A stretch of 64,000 bases of DNA from JAGOUA01 sp964645655. Lineage in GTDB: Bacteria > Patescibacteriota > Patescibacteriia > 2-12-FULL-60-25. Location of the stretch: contig CAZXZS010000001.1 of assembly GCA_964645655.1 (NCBI GenBank), positions 695,212-759,211 of the forward strand. Reading direction: 5' to 3'. Positions 56,614 through 64,000 of this stretch are shown here, piece after piece. The position numbers and the translations under genes were made by a program. Under the pieces are notes generated by a model. That model ran no database searches, was not told the origin of the DNA, and saw nothing but the letters and a program-made list of their open reading frames with translations. Numbering within the stretch: position 1 is the stretch's first letter; each line of letters begins with the position of its first letter.

Positions 56614-57483
56614 ATGTTCCCGGCCCTGCATCGCTCACGCCCGCGCTTCTGGATCTATCTCCTTGGGCCGTACCTGTTGGGTTGGACGGCCGCGAGCCCC
56701 CTCCTCGCCCGCCACCCCGTCGACTGGCTGCCGTTTTGTCTCGGATTGCTCTTTTTCACGCTCCCCGCCAACCTCTTCATCTACGGCATCAACGACCTCC
56801 ATGACGAGGCGACGGATCGGCTGAACCCGAAGAAGCAGGGGTACGAAGACGCGATCACGGACCAGGCACGGAGCGCGTTGCGACGGGCCATTCCACTCGT
56901 GCTCGCGGTTGCGGTCGGCTTCGTTCTTGGGATCGGCATCCTGACGCGGTCAGGGGTGCAAACGATTGAGGCGGCGGTTGGAATGCTTGGCCTCTTCTTT
57001 CTTGGCTGGCAGTACTCCGCTCCCCCCTGCCGAGCGAAAGCCCGACCATTTTGGGACAGTGCCTTCAATGGCCTGTACCTGTTTCCCGGGCTCGTGGGGC
57101 ACGCGTTGGCGAATACGGCCGAACGGCTCCCGAACCCCCTCCTGATCGCCGCCGCCTGGAGCTGGTGCGCGGCCATGCACGCCTTCAGCGCGATTCCCGA
57201 TATCACGGCCGACCGGGAGGCAGGCGTCGCGACCGTCGCGACCCGCTTGGGAAAGCAAAAGACCCTGCCGGGATGCGGGGTCCTGTATGCGACGGCGGGA
57301 ATTCTGGCAGGGACGGCCCCTGAACTGCGCTGGGTCGCCATCGTGGCGACCCCCGCGTATCTCTCCCTCCTCTGGCTCGCCGCGCGGGCAGGGTCAGAGG
57401 AGCGGCTCTTCCGGATCTATACCTGGTTCCCTTGGCTTAATACGGGCGTCGGGTTCTTGCTGTGGACGGCGGTCGTCCATTAG
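56614..57483 (+). CDS. UbiA-family prenyltransferase
   Basis: The 289-aa membrane protein has the first Asp motif NLFIYGINDLHDEATDRLNPKK (NDxxDxxxD) and a second Asp motif IPDITADREAGVATVATRLG. YSAPPCRAKARPFWDSAFNG between them is also typical. About eight membrane helices. UbiA enzymes transfer polyprenyl groups to aromatic or lipid acceptors; lycopene elongase-like members look similar. The substrate cannot be told here. Confidence 0.9.
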   Translation: MFPALHRSRPRFWIYLLGPYLLGWTAASPLLARHPVDWLPFCLGLLFFTLPANLFIYGINDLHDEATDRLNPKKQGYEDAITDQARSALRRAIPLVLAVAVGFVLGIGILTRSGVQTIEAAVGMLGLFFLGWQYSAPPCRAKARPFWDSAFNGLYLFPGLVGHALANTAERLPNPLLIAAAWSWCAAMHAFSAIPDITADREAGVATVATRLGKQKTLPGCGVLYATAGILAGTAPELRWVAIVATPAYLSLLWLAARAGSEERLFRIYTWFPWLNTGVGFLLWTAVVH

Positions 57484-57758
57484 GCGCGATCTCCCAGCTG
57501 GGAACGGCAGGCCTCGAAGGCCAGGCGCGCGTCTTCGGCAGCACGTTCCGCCTGCGCGCAAAGCGCGTCCAGGCGCGCAGCGAGCGGATCACGGGGATCA
57601 AGCGCCTCGCCCCTTAGGGCGCGCACCGCTTCGAGCAGGGAACGGTTGCGGGCAAGCTCCTCGCGCAAGACCTGCCGATGCGCCTCGAGGGAAATCGGCT
57701 CGGGGGACGGGCGCTCAGGGTGGCGGGACACGGACCGGTCAAAGGCGGGTGACATCAT
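57480..57758 (-). CDS. Small coiled-coil protein (92 aa)
   Basis: Helical and charged with a heptad-like stretch (SLEAHRQVLREELARNRSLL, LDALCAQAERAAEDARLAFEACR). Not recognised. It overlaps the upstream 55-aa gene by ATGA and the convergent UbiA gene by four bases. Confidence 0.6.
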   Translation of the reverse strand: MMSPAFDRSVSRHPERPSPEPISLEAHRQVLREELARNRSLLEAVRALRGEALDPRDPLAARLDALCAQAERAAEDARLAFEACRSQLGDRA

Positions 57759-57922
57759 ACGCGGACGGATTCGCTTAAGATCTGCTTCACGCGCTCAAGG
57801 GCGCGGTTGGCGCGATGGAGGGCCTCAAGGGAGCGACGGAGCTGGTCGAGGACGTCCTCATCGGACACGCGTGGGCCGCGGTCGAAGGACGAGCGGCGGC
57901 GCGGCGGAAAGGGCGAGCGCAT
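57755..57922 (-). CDS. Small coiled-coil protein (55 aa)
   Basis: A basic N-terminus (FPPRRRSSFDRG) and a helix DEDVLDQLRRSLEALHRANR. The ATG is eight bases after TATCCT. Likely partner of the overlapping 92-aa gene; function unknown. Confidence 0.6.
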   Translation of the reverse strand: MRSPFPPRRRSSFDRGPRVSDEDVLDQLRRSLEALHRANRALERVKQILSESVRV

Positions 57923-57930
57923 ATGCGGGG

Positions 57931-57939
57931 AGGATAGCA
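57931..57939 (-). promoter_or_regulatory. Extended -10 box for the coiled-coil gene pair
   Basis: Minus strand TGCTATCCT, eight bases before the ATG at 57922. Confidence 0.65.
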
Positions 57940-58090
57940 CGGTTACGGGGAGAGGCCCAAGAAACGGACTTCGGACTCCGGCATAACGTCTCGTGATTTG
58001 GCCTTGAAAGGTAGCGCCACGAGAAAAAACCGAAATCGTGAAGATGGCGGTCGTTGCCTCTTTTCGACAGATGCAGGAGTGGAGGCGGCA

Positions 58091-58099
58091 TGCTATTTT
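58091..58099 (+). promoter_or_regulatory. Extended -10 box for the ParB-like gene
   Basis: TGCTATTTT, seven bases before the ATG at 58107. The 57923-58090 interval shows no gene. Confidence 0.6.
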
Positions 58100-58106
58100 A
58101 ATGGGC

Positions 58107-59477
58107 ATGGGATCCACCGATTTATCGCACTCGCCTACGACGGAACTCCCCCACCGCGAACGCGCACCGTTCGCCGTGAACCGCGTCCTGTGGACCGATG
58201 CGGATTATGAGCGCAAGCACGAGGAGATGAAGGACCTCCCTTGCCTGCGTGGCGTGGAGACCTACGTGAGCCTCCGGGACACGTTGAACGACCTCCGAGC
58301 CGCGCATGCGGACGACCCGGCCTTCGCCTGGGAGGAAACGCTGGACACCTTCAAGCCAGAACAGGTCGCCATGCGCTACAACGGAGAAGACTGGTCGCAC
58401 CAGTTCCACAAGCAGACGAAATATGGGGCGCCAGGAGGCGACGAGGACGAATCGTCGGTGACATGGATCGCGAAACACCTGGTGCGCCGAATCTCAGACC
58501 TCACGCGCACCTGCAAGCGGCGGCTGGAAGCCGAGACCGACGAGGCCGAACGTGAAGCGCTGAAAAAAGGCCTCGTGCAAGACGTCGAGAACACGGCCTC
58601 CCTGTTTTATTACAACGACCGGAAAAAAAGCGGCAACGTTTCCGTCATGGAACTGCAGGGGCCGCGGGGGCCGATCTACCTCTCGTCAGACGGGAACCAC
58701 CGCCTGGCGGCCGCGAGACTGATCGAGCTGCGGAAGGTGCGTGGGAAGGTCACGCGGATCCAGGATCCGGTCGCGGCACAAGCGTTCTGGCATGAGACGC
58801 TGGCAAAGCTTCCCCCGGCGGCCGCGGAGGAGGTACGGACGTTTTATGACCAGCTCTATCCCCCAACCGCCGAACAGCGGGCGGCGGAAGCGGCAACGCA
58901 GGAGGCGACTGCCGGACGGATGGGCGACCTGAACGCGAAGCTCGTCGAGATCCGCGAGGCGCAACGCCGAGCCGCCAAGGCGGCAACCGAAAAACGTGAA
59001 CAGGAACGGGTGGCGGCCGAGCAACGGTATATACTGGTTGATCGGGCCTATGAGCCGCTGGCCCATGCCTCGGGATTCAAAGAGGCACTCCACCAGGCGG
59101 CCTTGGACTATCTTTGGAATGCGCCTGATGACTACGTCCGCACGCGGTATCGGCGGGAGGTGACGGCGGAGGGGAGGATGCCCGCCATCGACGGCAGCGA
59201 AGACGCGCACGTCCTAAGCATCAGCCTGGACGCTTGGCCGCGGGATACGGAAAAGGAGATCAAGTACGCGGCGATCAGGGCGTATGCGCAAGGGCATCCG
59301 GAAGCGGCGAGCCTTCTGGAAGAGCGAGCTCCGTCAGTCGAACCAAAGGCCGAATTCCTGCCCGCACGCGAAAACGAGAAAGAGGCGACCTCGCTAGCCC
59401 CGATGGGCGTTGGAGATTGGCAGGCGAACCGAGACAGCGGTGGGACGCCGTTACGGGCTGACGAGCACGGGGTCTAG
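58107..59477 (+). CDS. Hypothetical protein with ParB/Srx-like motif
   Basis: The 456-aa protein contains GPIYLSSDGNHRLAAARLIELRKVRGKV (~180-205), close to the DGNHRLAAA box of ParB/sulfiredoxin-fold proteins that bind or hydrolyse CTP or ATP. The rest is charged and helical, with a coiled coil around 270-320 (AKLVEIREAQRRAAKAATEK). No helix-turn-helix typical of ParB is evident. ATG codons at 58101 and 58107 are both possible; the -10 spacing favours 58107. It ends 16 bases from the convergent glycosyltransferase. Confidence 0.6.
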   Translation: MGSTDLSHSPTTELPHRERAPFAVNRVLWTDADYERKHEEMKDLPCLRGVETYVSLRDTLNDLRAAHADDPAFAWEETLDTFKPEQVAMRYNGEDWSHQFHKQTKYGAPGGDEDESSVTWIAKHLVRRISDLTRTCKRRLEAETDEAEREALKKGLVQDVENTASLFYYNDRKKSGNVSVMELQGPRGPIYLSSDGNHRLAAARLIELRKVRGKVTRIQDPVAAQAFWHETLAKLPPAAAEEVRTFYDQLYPPTAEQRAAEAATQEATAGRMGDLNAKLVEIREAQRRAAKAATEKREQERVAAEQRYILVDRAYEPLAHASGFKEALHQAALDYLWNAPDDYVRTRYRREVTAEGRMPAIDGSEDAHVLSISLDAWPRDTEKEIKYAAIRAYAQGHPEAASLLEERAPSVEPKAEFLPARENEKEATSLAPMGVGDWQANRDSGGTPLRADEHGV

Positions 59478-59493
59478 ATGTGCAAATTCCCCT

Positions 59494-60606
59494 CTACACA
59501 GGGAAAAATCGTTTCTCCAAAAAGGCGATCACCTGCTCTTGGCCAGGGTCCCGCAGCAGGACCCCCTCCTCGTTCCGCATGATCGCCGCGGCGAACTGGG
59601 GCAAGCCGCGCAAGAACTGCCCGAGCAGCTCTGGCTCGAGGGTCGGATGCGCGATCCCGAAGCCATATTCGGCGATCACGTGGGCATTCATGGCCTGCTC
59701 ATAGAGCGGGAGCGGCAGCGCATAGACGGGGATGCCGAGATACATCGCTTCGGACAGGAGCGTATGGCCGGCGGTCGAGATGAGGCCGTGACAAGAGGCA
59801 AGGACCTTCGCGAACCGCGCATCCCCATGGGCATAAACGTGGACGTGCGCGGGTAACGCGAACGGAGCGAGGCCGTCCGGTGAGAAGAGATGGAAATCCG
59901 TCTCGGGAAAGAGCGCGAGGATGCGCGTGAGCGTCGCGGGGTCCTGCGAAAAATCCTGTTGTGCGGAGAGATAGAAGAGGAGGGACGGGTGCATGGACGG
60001 GTTCCGAACCATCTGTAAGATAGACGACTTTATGATCGGCGGGCAGAGCAGGACGTCTTCCCGTGCCTCCGCACGTTCGGCTACACGGAAGAACGAGCAG
60101 GCGATCCGCGCTTCGGCGCGCGGGAAGAAGAGGCGCAGGCGCGCGACCTCGTCGCGGAAGCCTTGCCCCAACAGGCGCTCGGGGAAGTCGCCGCACAGGT
60201 ACTTGCTCTGCTGGTCGATGGTAACGAGCGGCGCGCCGGTGGCATAGGCATAGCTCGCGCTCACGGGCTCGTAGTCGGAGATTACGAGGTCCGGGACGCC
60301 GAGCAGGCGCTGGGCGGTCGCGAGGGCTTCCGCGTTGACGCGGAAGAAATCCGGGGCGAGCGGCTGGCGGGCGGTCGCAAGGAAATCCAGACCGTCGGGC
60401 GTGCCCACGTAGAACGGGACGACAACGGGAACGATCTGGACCGAGGGGACGTCGCGAAACCGCTCGCGGTAGATGCGCTCGCTTTCGCCGTATGCGAAGA
60501 GCACGATCCGGCTGGAACGCGCGAAATGCTCGACGATCGGCAGCTGGCGTGAAGCGTGGCCGCGGCCGATGCCGCAGATGCCATAGAGGATCTTGCGTGG
60601 GGTCAT
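59494..60606 (-). CDS. MurG/GT28-like glycosyltransferase
   Basis: The 370-aa GT-B protein has the Gly-rich start ILYGICGIGRGHASRQLPIV and the C-terminal donor-site motif STAGHTLLSEAMYLGIPVYALPLP, then EQAMNAHVIAEYGFG. This matches GT28-type transferases acting on lipid or small-molecule acceptors. It overlaps the upstream kinase-like gene by ATGA, so the two are coupled. Confidence 0.82.
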   Translation of the reverse strand: MTPRKILYGICGIGRGHASRQLPIVEHFARSSRIVLFAYGESERIYRERFRDVPSVQIVPVVVPFYVGTPDGLDFLATARQPLAPDFFRVNAEALATAQRLLGVPDLVISDYEPVSASYAYATGAPLVTIDQQSKYLCGDFPERLLGQGFRDEVARLRLFFPRAEARIACSFFRVAERAEAREDVLLCPPIIKSSILQMVRNPSMHPSLLFYLSAQQDFSQDPATLTRILALFPETDFHLFSPDGLAPFALPAHVHVYAHGDARFAKVLASCHGLISTAGHTLLSEAMYLGIPVYALPLPLYEQAMNAHVIAEYGFGIAHPTLEPELLGQFLRGLPQFAAAIMRNEEGVLLRDPGQEQVIAFLEKRFFPV

Positions 60607-61493
60607 AGGGTGGCGATGGTGCCCGCTACGAAGGCGGGCGAGCCGGCGACGGCGTAGACGGGGATCGCCTGCGTGGCCCGGGCCAAGGCGGCGGCGAGCC
60701 AGTCCTGGGTTCCCGGCGGTGGCGTGCCCGGCAACACGGCCCGGCCGCCACACAGAACGATATCGGCGTTCACCGCATCAAGGAAAGACGGATAGAGCGT
60801 GTGTAGGGCGCTGAGCGGCGCGAGGCGGGCGCATTCCTCCACCCCTTCGTTCAGGCGCGGAAACACGATGGCGCGGATACGGACCGTGGCTTCCTGAGCC
60901 CGGAACCTCGGGTCAAGGAAAAAGGCGTACCGCGTCCCATAGGCGACGCCGGCGCCGATGAGGCTCCGATGCCGTTCACGATCAACGAGGCGGATCGTCG
61001 TTGTTTGCGTACCTGCAATGGCGCTGAGCGCACCATCCCCATCGAAGGCGACGACCGTCTTGTTGCCGGAAAAGAGCCGCCAACCAAAATCCTGGAGAAG
61101 GCGGAGGGTGAGCATGGTCTTGCCGGTGCCCGAAGGCCCAGCGAGGAGGACGTAGTCGCCGTCCCCCACGCAGGCGGCATGCACGCAGAAGGCGTGGCGT
61201 GCAAGGAGGAAGCGCCGAAAAAGCCCGTAAATCGCATATAATCCATCCATGGCAAGCTCGCCGTGCCAGGCATCGTGGATGGTGACGGTGTCGCCGTCGC
61301 AGAACGCGCCTGGCAGGGAAGACTCGACGTGACGGACCACGAGATCAGGTCGCGCAACCGCTTCGGCGAGCAGGCGCGTCCCCGGCAGATAGGCGTGGAG
61401 GAGCGCTTCCGCCTGCGCGTCGAAACGGAGCTCCGCGTCGCTCGTGAGGAGCGCACGCACGTTTCCAGGCAAGGAAAGATGGAACTGGCTCAT
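60603..61493 (-). CDS. HPr kinase-like P-loop protein
   Basis: The 296-aa protein has a helical N-half and an HprK-like C-half with HAFCVHAACVGDGDYVLLAGPSGTGKTMLTL (Walker A 118-126). In HprK the phrase RGHRLVADD follows; here it is FGWRLFSGNKTVV, so the acidic pair is missing. HprK-like proteins occur outside sugar regulation, often near peptide or glycan modification genes. ATG at 61493 chosen; coupled to the glycosyltransferase. Confidence 0.72.
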   Translation of the reverse strand: MSQFHLSLPGNVRALLTSDAELRFDAQAEALLHAYLPGTRLLAEAVARPDLVVRHVESSLPGAFCDGDTVTIHDAWHGELAMDGLYAIYGLFRRFLLARHAFCVHAACVGDGDYVLLAGPSGTGKTMLTLRLLQDFGWRLFSGNKTVVAFDGDGALSAIAGTQTTTIRLVDRERHRSLIGAGVAYGTRYAFFLDPRFRAQEATVRIRAIVFPRLNEGVEECARLAPLSALHTLYPSFLDAVNADIVLCGGRAVLPGTPPPGTQDWLAAALARATQAIPVYAVAGSPAFVAGTIATL

Positions 61494-61550
61494 GGGCGAA
61501 CTGTACCATAGAATAGCCGGGAGACGCTCCCGCATCATCCACGCTTTTCT

Positions 61551-62681
61551 ATGCTCATCACGGAACACGTACGCACCCTCGTCCACCAGATCGACCTTAA
61601 GACGGAGCCGCAACGTCTTGACCGTCGGCTTCAGGAACTCGTCACGACGCTGCGTGAAGCCTGCGCACGCCCAGCCGTTCGCGCCCGATACGCGGCCCTG
61701 GCTCGGGCACCCGGAATCCTATCTCCGTACCCGCTCGATACCGACGGCTATGCCCGCTCCTTCGACCCGCTCGAAGACGAGGAGGGATTCATTGCCGCGT
61801 GGGAACGGTATGGGATCGTAGTTGGACGGCAGGTGATCCCCACAGACCTCCGTGATGCCGCCATCGCGCGCCTCCATAAGCTCGTCCTTGATTTGAGCGA
61901 AGGCGCGTGCGACCTGGCGCATCCGGACACCTGGGGCGCCTTACCGACGGATGCGGCCGGCGTACCCGTCCTGACCCGCGGGTTCTTTGAGATCTATCAC
62001 GACGCGCTCCTTGCCGAGCTGCGCCAGGCCGTGCGGGTGTATGTGCACCACGTCTTGCTGTGGGGCCAGGCGGACCTTTGGACAAGCTTCGACCGGTTCG
62101 GCATGAAACTGCCGGGACATGCGGAATCGCGCGCCCTGCCCCTCCACGTGGACCAAAATCCCCTTATCCATCCCGACTTTCGGACGATCCAGGGGGTCCT
62201 GGCCTTGAGCGATTGCCCCGTGGAGCGCGGGACGTATGTCGGCGTCCCGGGATCGAAGGCCCTGTTTCCCGGGTATGCGGCGATCGCCCCACCACGCGGC
62301 GAGTACGTGGAATTGTCGCCGTCCGCGGAGATGGCCCCGACATTAGCTGGCCTGGCGCAGCCGCTTCCCCTGCGCGGCGGCGACCTCGTCTCGTGGGACA
62401 GCCGGACGACCCACGCCAACACGGAGAACCGGTCGGGAGACATCCGGATGGTCGCGCTCATCGCGGCGGGTCCGGCCCACGAGCACGACCCGTCGGCCCG
62501 CCTGGCCCGGGAAGACGCCTTCCGCAGCGGTCTGGGCAGCAACGTCCGCGATGCGCTCATGCACGCGAGCAAGAAGCCACGCTTCACCGATCCGGAAGCG
62601 GCGAACCGCGTGCGGATCCCGGAACGGCTCACCCTGCTCGGCCGGCTCCTCTACGGCCAACGCTCCTATGAAACGCTCTGA
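61551..62681 (+). CDS. Fe(II)/2-oxoglutarate dioxygenase-like protein (PhyH-type)
   Basis: The 376-aa protein has a double-stranded beta-helix core with His199 and Asp201 in LPLHVDQNP, His288 in THANTENRSG and Arg299 for the cosubstrate, the H-x-D...H...R set of phytanoyl-CoA-type dioxygenases. YVGVPGSKALFP between them fits. Such enzymes hydroxylate small molecules or peptides. It is divergent from the kinase-like gene across 57 bases and overlaps the next gene by 14 bases. Confidence 0.78.
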   Translation: MLITEHVRTLVHQIDLKTEPQRLDRRLQELVTTLREACARPAVRARYAALARAPGILSPYPLDTDGYARSFDPLEDEEGFIAAWERYGIVVGRQVIPTDLRDAAIARLHKLVLDLSEGACDLAHPDTWGALPTDAAGVPVLTRGFFEIYHDALLAELRQAVRVYVHHVLLWGQADLWTSFDRFGMKLPGHAESRALPLHVDQNPLIHPDFRTIQGVLALSDCPVERGTYVGVPGSKALFPGYAAIAPPRGEYVELSPSAEMAPTLAGLAQPLPLRGGDLVSWDSRTTHANTENRSGDIRMVALIAAGPAHEHDPSARLAREDAFRSGLGSNVRDALMHASKKPRFTDPEAANRVRIPERLTLLGRLLYGQRSYETL

Positions 62682-63792
62682 ACAGCGCCTCCTCCTGAAC
62701 GCCGAACCCTTTGGCTTCGGGCCGACCGCGGCGATCGCCTCGTTTTTCCCCTATCTTAGGGAAAGGTTCTCTTGGATCGGGTATGTGGGAAGCGGCCACA
62801 CGCTCGACCTGCAACGCATGCTCCCCTACGACGAGATCATCGATGCGACGGGGCGTTCGGGGCCGGCAGAGGCGCGGCTGATGACGGATCTCGCGGAACA
62901 CTACGACCTCTTCTTCACCGCCCTGGACTTTCGCCTCGCGGACCTCGCGAGGCAGGCGGGACTCGTGACCTGTCTCTACGATCCCATCACCTGGTTCTGG
63001 AAGGAGATCCCCGCCTCCGCGCGACACCTCGACCTCTACATCGCCCAAAATTTCATTGGCGTCGAGGCGCGGCTCGAGCGGGAGCGCGACCGCTTCCCCC
63101 GTACCATCCTCGTCCCGGCGATCGTGGAACCGAAGGCGGGCGAGGCGCGGACGGCGGAACGTGTCCTAGTCAACCTAGGCGGGTTGCAGAACCCCTTCTG
63201 GACCGTCCCTGACGCGACCGCCTATGCGCGCGAGATCATTCGGGCCCTACGGCTTACGCTCCCGAACGACCCGCCCATCGCCATCGCGACCAGCAAGGCG
63301 ATCGCGGACGCGCTCAACGATCCCGATGTGCGGCCATACGGCCGAACGGAAATGGAAGGCCTCATGCAAACGAGCGCCTACGCCTTCATGACCCCGGGGT
63401 TAGGGAACATTTACGACAGCGCCGGCCACGACCTGCCGACGGCCTGGCTGCCTGCGGCAAACGACAGCCAGGGGCAGCAGGCGGACCTGCTGGAAGATGA
63501 GGGACTGTGCGACGCGCGTCTCGATTGGAAGACCATTTTGCCGGAACAACCATTTTCGTATTGGGACGAGCAAGGGGAGGTCCTGAAACGCATCACGGCG
63601 GCCGTCCGGGAACTAGCCATGCAACCTGAAGCGCAACGACGGCTGCAGACGGCGTGCAAAGAAGCCATAGCAACCTTAAAAAAACGTCCCGGAACAAACG
63701 GGAGTGCCCTCCTAACACGATTCGGGAGCGGCGGGGCGCGGCAGGTGGCGGAGGCGGTCTCCCAACTGGCCGAAACGGAAAGCGCCCCTTAG
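62668..63792 (+). CDS. Putative GT-B glycosyltransferase
   Basis: The 374-aa protein has a GT-B-like plan: GFGPTAAIASFFPYLRERF, a middle VLVNLGGLQNPF (resembling the start of the C-domain in UGT/MurG-type enzymes) and MTPGLGNIYDSAGHDLPTAWLPAANDSQG in the donor region. No exact family is recognised. It overlaps the dioxygenase gene by 14 bases, so it likely acts on the same substrate. Confidence 0.65.
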   Translation: MKRSEQRLLLNAEPFGFGPTAAIASFFPYLRERFSWIGYVGSGHTLDLQRMLPYDEIIDATGRSGPAEARLMTDLAEHYDLFFTALDFRLADLARQAGLVTCLYDPITWFWKEIPASARHLDLYIAQNFIGVEARLERERDRFPRTILVPAIVEPKAGEARTAERVLVNLGGLQNPFWTVPDATAYAREIIRALRLTLPNDPPIAIATSKAIADALNDPDVRPYGRTEMEGLMQTSAYAFMTPGLGNIYDSAGHDLPTAWLPAANDSQGQQADLLEDEGLCDARLDWKTILPEQPFSYWDEQGEVLKRITAAVRELAMQPEAQRRLQTACKEAIATLKKRPGTNGSALLTRFGSGGARQVAEAVSQLAETESAP

Positions 63793-63827
63793 GACCCCTC
63801 AAAAAGAGCCGAGAAAAGCGGCCAGGC

Positions 63828-63856
63828 TTGCCTTCCCCGCCCCGTCCAGGTACGAT
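63828..63856 (+). promoter_or_regulatory. Promoter of tRNA-Trp
   Basis: TTGCCT (63828-63833), 17-base spacer, TACGAT (63851-63856), 21 bases before the tRNA. Confidence 0.7.
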
Positions 63857-63877
63857 GGCCCGGCACGAAAAATCCGT

Positions 63878-63951
63878 AGGGGCGTCGTATAATGGTAGTA
63901 CAACGGTCTCCAAAACCGTTAGCGTGGGTTCGATTCCCCCCGCCCCTGCCA
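63878..63951 (+). tRNA. tRNA-Trp (anticodon CCA)
   Basis: 74-nt cloverleaf: acceptor AGGGGCG/CGCCCCT, anticodon stem ACGGT/ACCGT with loop CTCCAAA giving anticodon CCA, T arm with GGTTCGATTCC, discriminator G and encoded CCA. Anticodon CCA reads UGG only, consistent with TGA being a stop. Confidence 0.96.
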
Positions 63952-63957
63952 AGAAGA

Positions 63958-63987
63958 AATCACAGACGAAAAAGCTGTGGTTTTTTC
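63958..63987 (+). terminator. Terminator of tRNA-Trp
   Basis: CACAG-loop-CTGTG followed by GTTTTTTCG. Confidence 0.75.
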
Positions 63988-64000
63988 GTTTATGGAGCCA

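Noticed and set aside
1..64000. CRISPR array, prophage, insertion sequence or replication origin
   Set aside because: No regularly spaced identical repeats, cas genes, transposase, integrase or phage structural genes, and no DnaA-box cluster were seen. The three hairpin repeats are too few, too far apart and variably oriented for CRISPR.
1..64000. Reassignment of TGA as seen in some Patescibacteria
   Set aside because: TGA ends many well-defined genes at the expected C-terminus (for example ATGA overlaps), and the only Trp tRNA seen has anticodon CCA.

Overview
GC-rich, gene-dense window with the standard code (TGA is a working stop) that most resembles a member of the Candidate Phyla Radiation (Patescibacteria). 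This is inference from gene content: a mraZ-rsmH-ftsL remnant without ftsI beside it, a UvrC lacking its C-terminal helix-hairpin-helix region, a PriA-like protein without Walker motifs, a PEGA surface protein, a membrane-anchored Clp-type ATPase, LemA/TPM proteins, and many small orphan proteins. No phylum-level marker such as 16S rRNA is present.

Layout. 1-3.3 kb: the recR 3' end, a minus-strand redox/nuclease group (orphan protein, SNase, VKOR, glutaredoxin), a GrpB-like gene in AT-rich DNA and tRNA-Gln. 3.4-9.5 kb: accessory genes, including a TPM gene, a lemA-TPM operon and a tandem pair of HD-like genes. 9.5-21.9 kb, mostly minus strand: Smr, L21, DUF192, a MraY/WecA-type transferase, the Clp-like ATPase, ftsL-rsmH-mraZ and uvrC, interspersed with three copies of a long-hairpin repeat. 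22-32 kb: DHH-like and NlpC/P60-like proteins, lytic transglycosylase, NUDIX, CtpA, MurA, PEGA protein, HIT protein. 32.3-43.2 kb: an accessory array of short transcription units (986-aa Ser-rich TPM-like protein, an ABC exporter behind a leader ORF and terminator, several paralogous orphan genes). 43.2-51.4 kb: membrane glycosyltransferase, secreted lysozyme-like protein, LigB-type dioxygenase, PriA-like, def, fmt and another orphan unit. 51.3-57.9 kb: surface polysaccharide operon (flippase, GT4, GT2-ligase fusion) and a UbiA prenyltransferase. 58-64 kb: ParB-like protein, a divergent kinase/glycosyltransferase and dioxygenase/glycosyltransferase locus, and tRNA-Trp.

Two expression styles stand out. 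Many conserved genes have a TGCTATACT-like extended -10 box only 6-10 bases before the start codon and no Shine-Dalgarno sequence, as expected for leaderless messages. The orphan units instead carry a TTGACA/TTGACG -35, a 17-base spacer, a -10, usually an AGGAGG-type ribosome site, and a terminator that in several cases encloses the stop codon. The strongest novelty candidates are the three hairpin repeats (with apparent compensatory changes), the putative attenuator before the ABC exporter, the duplicated exporter 3' end beside a paralog pair, and the kinase/dioxygenase/glycosyltransferase locus.
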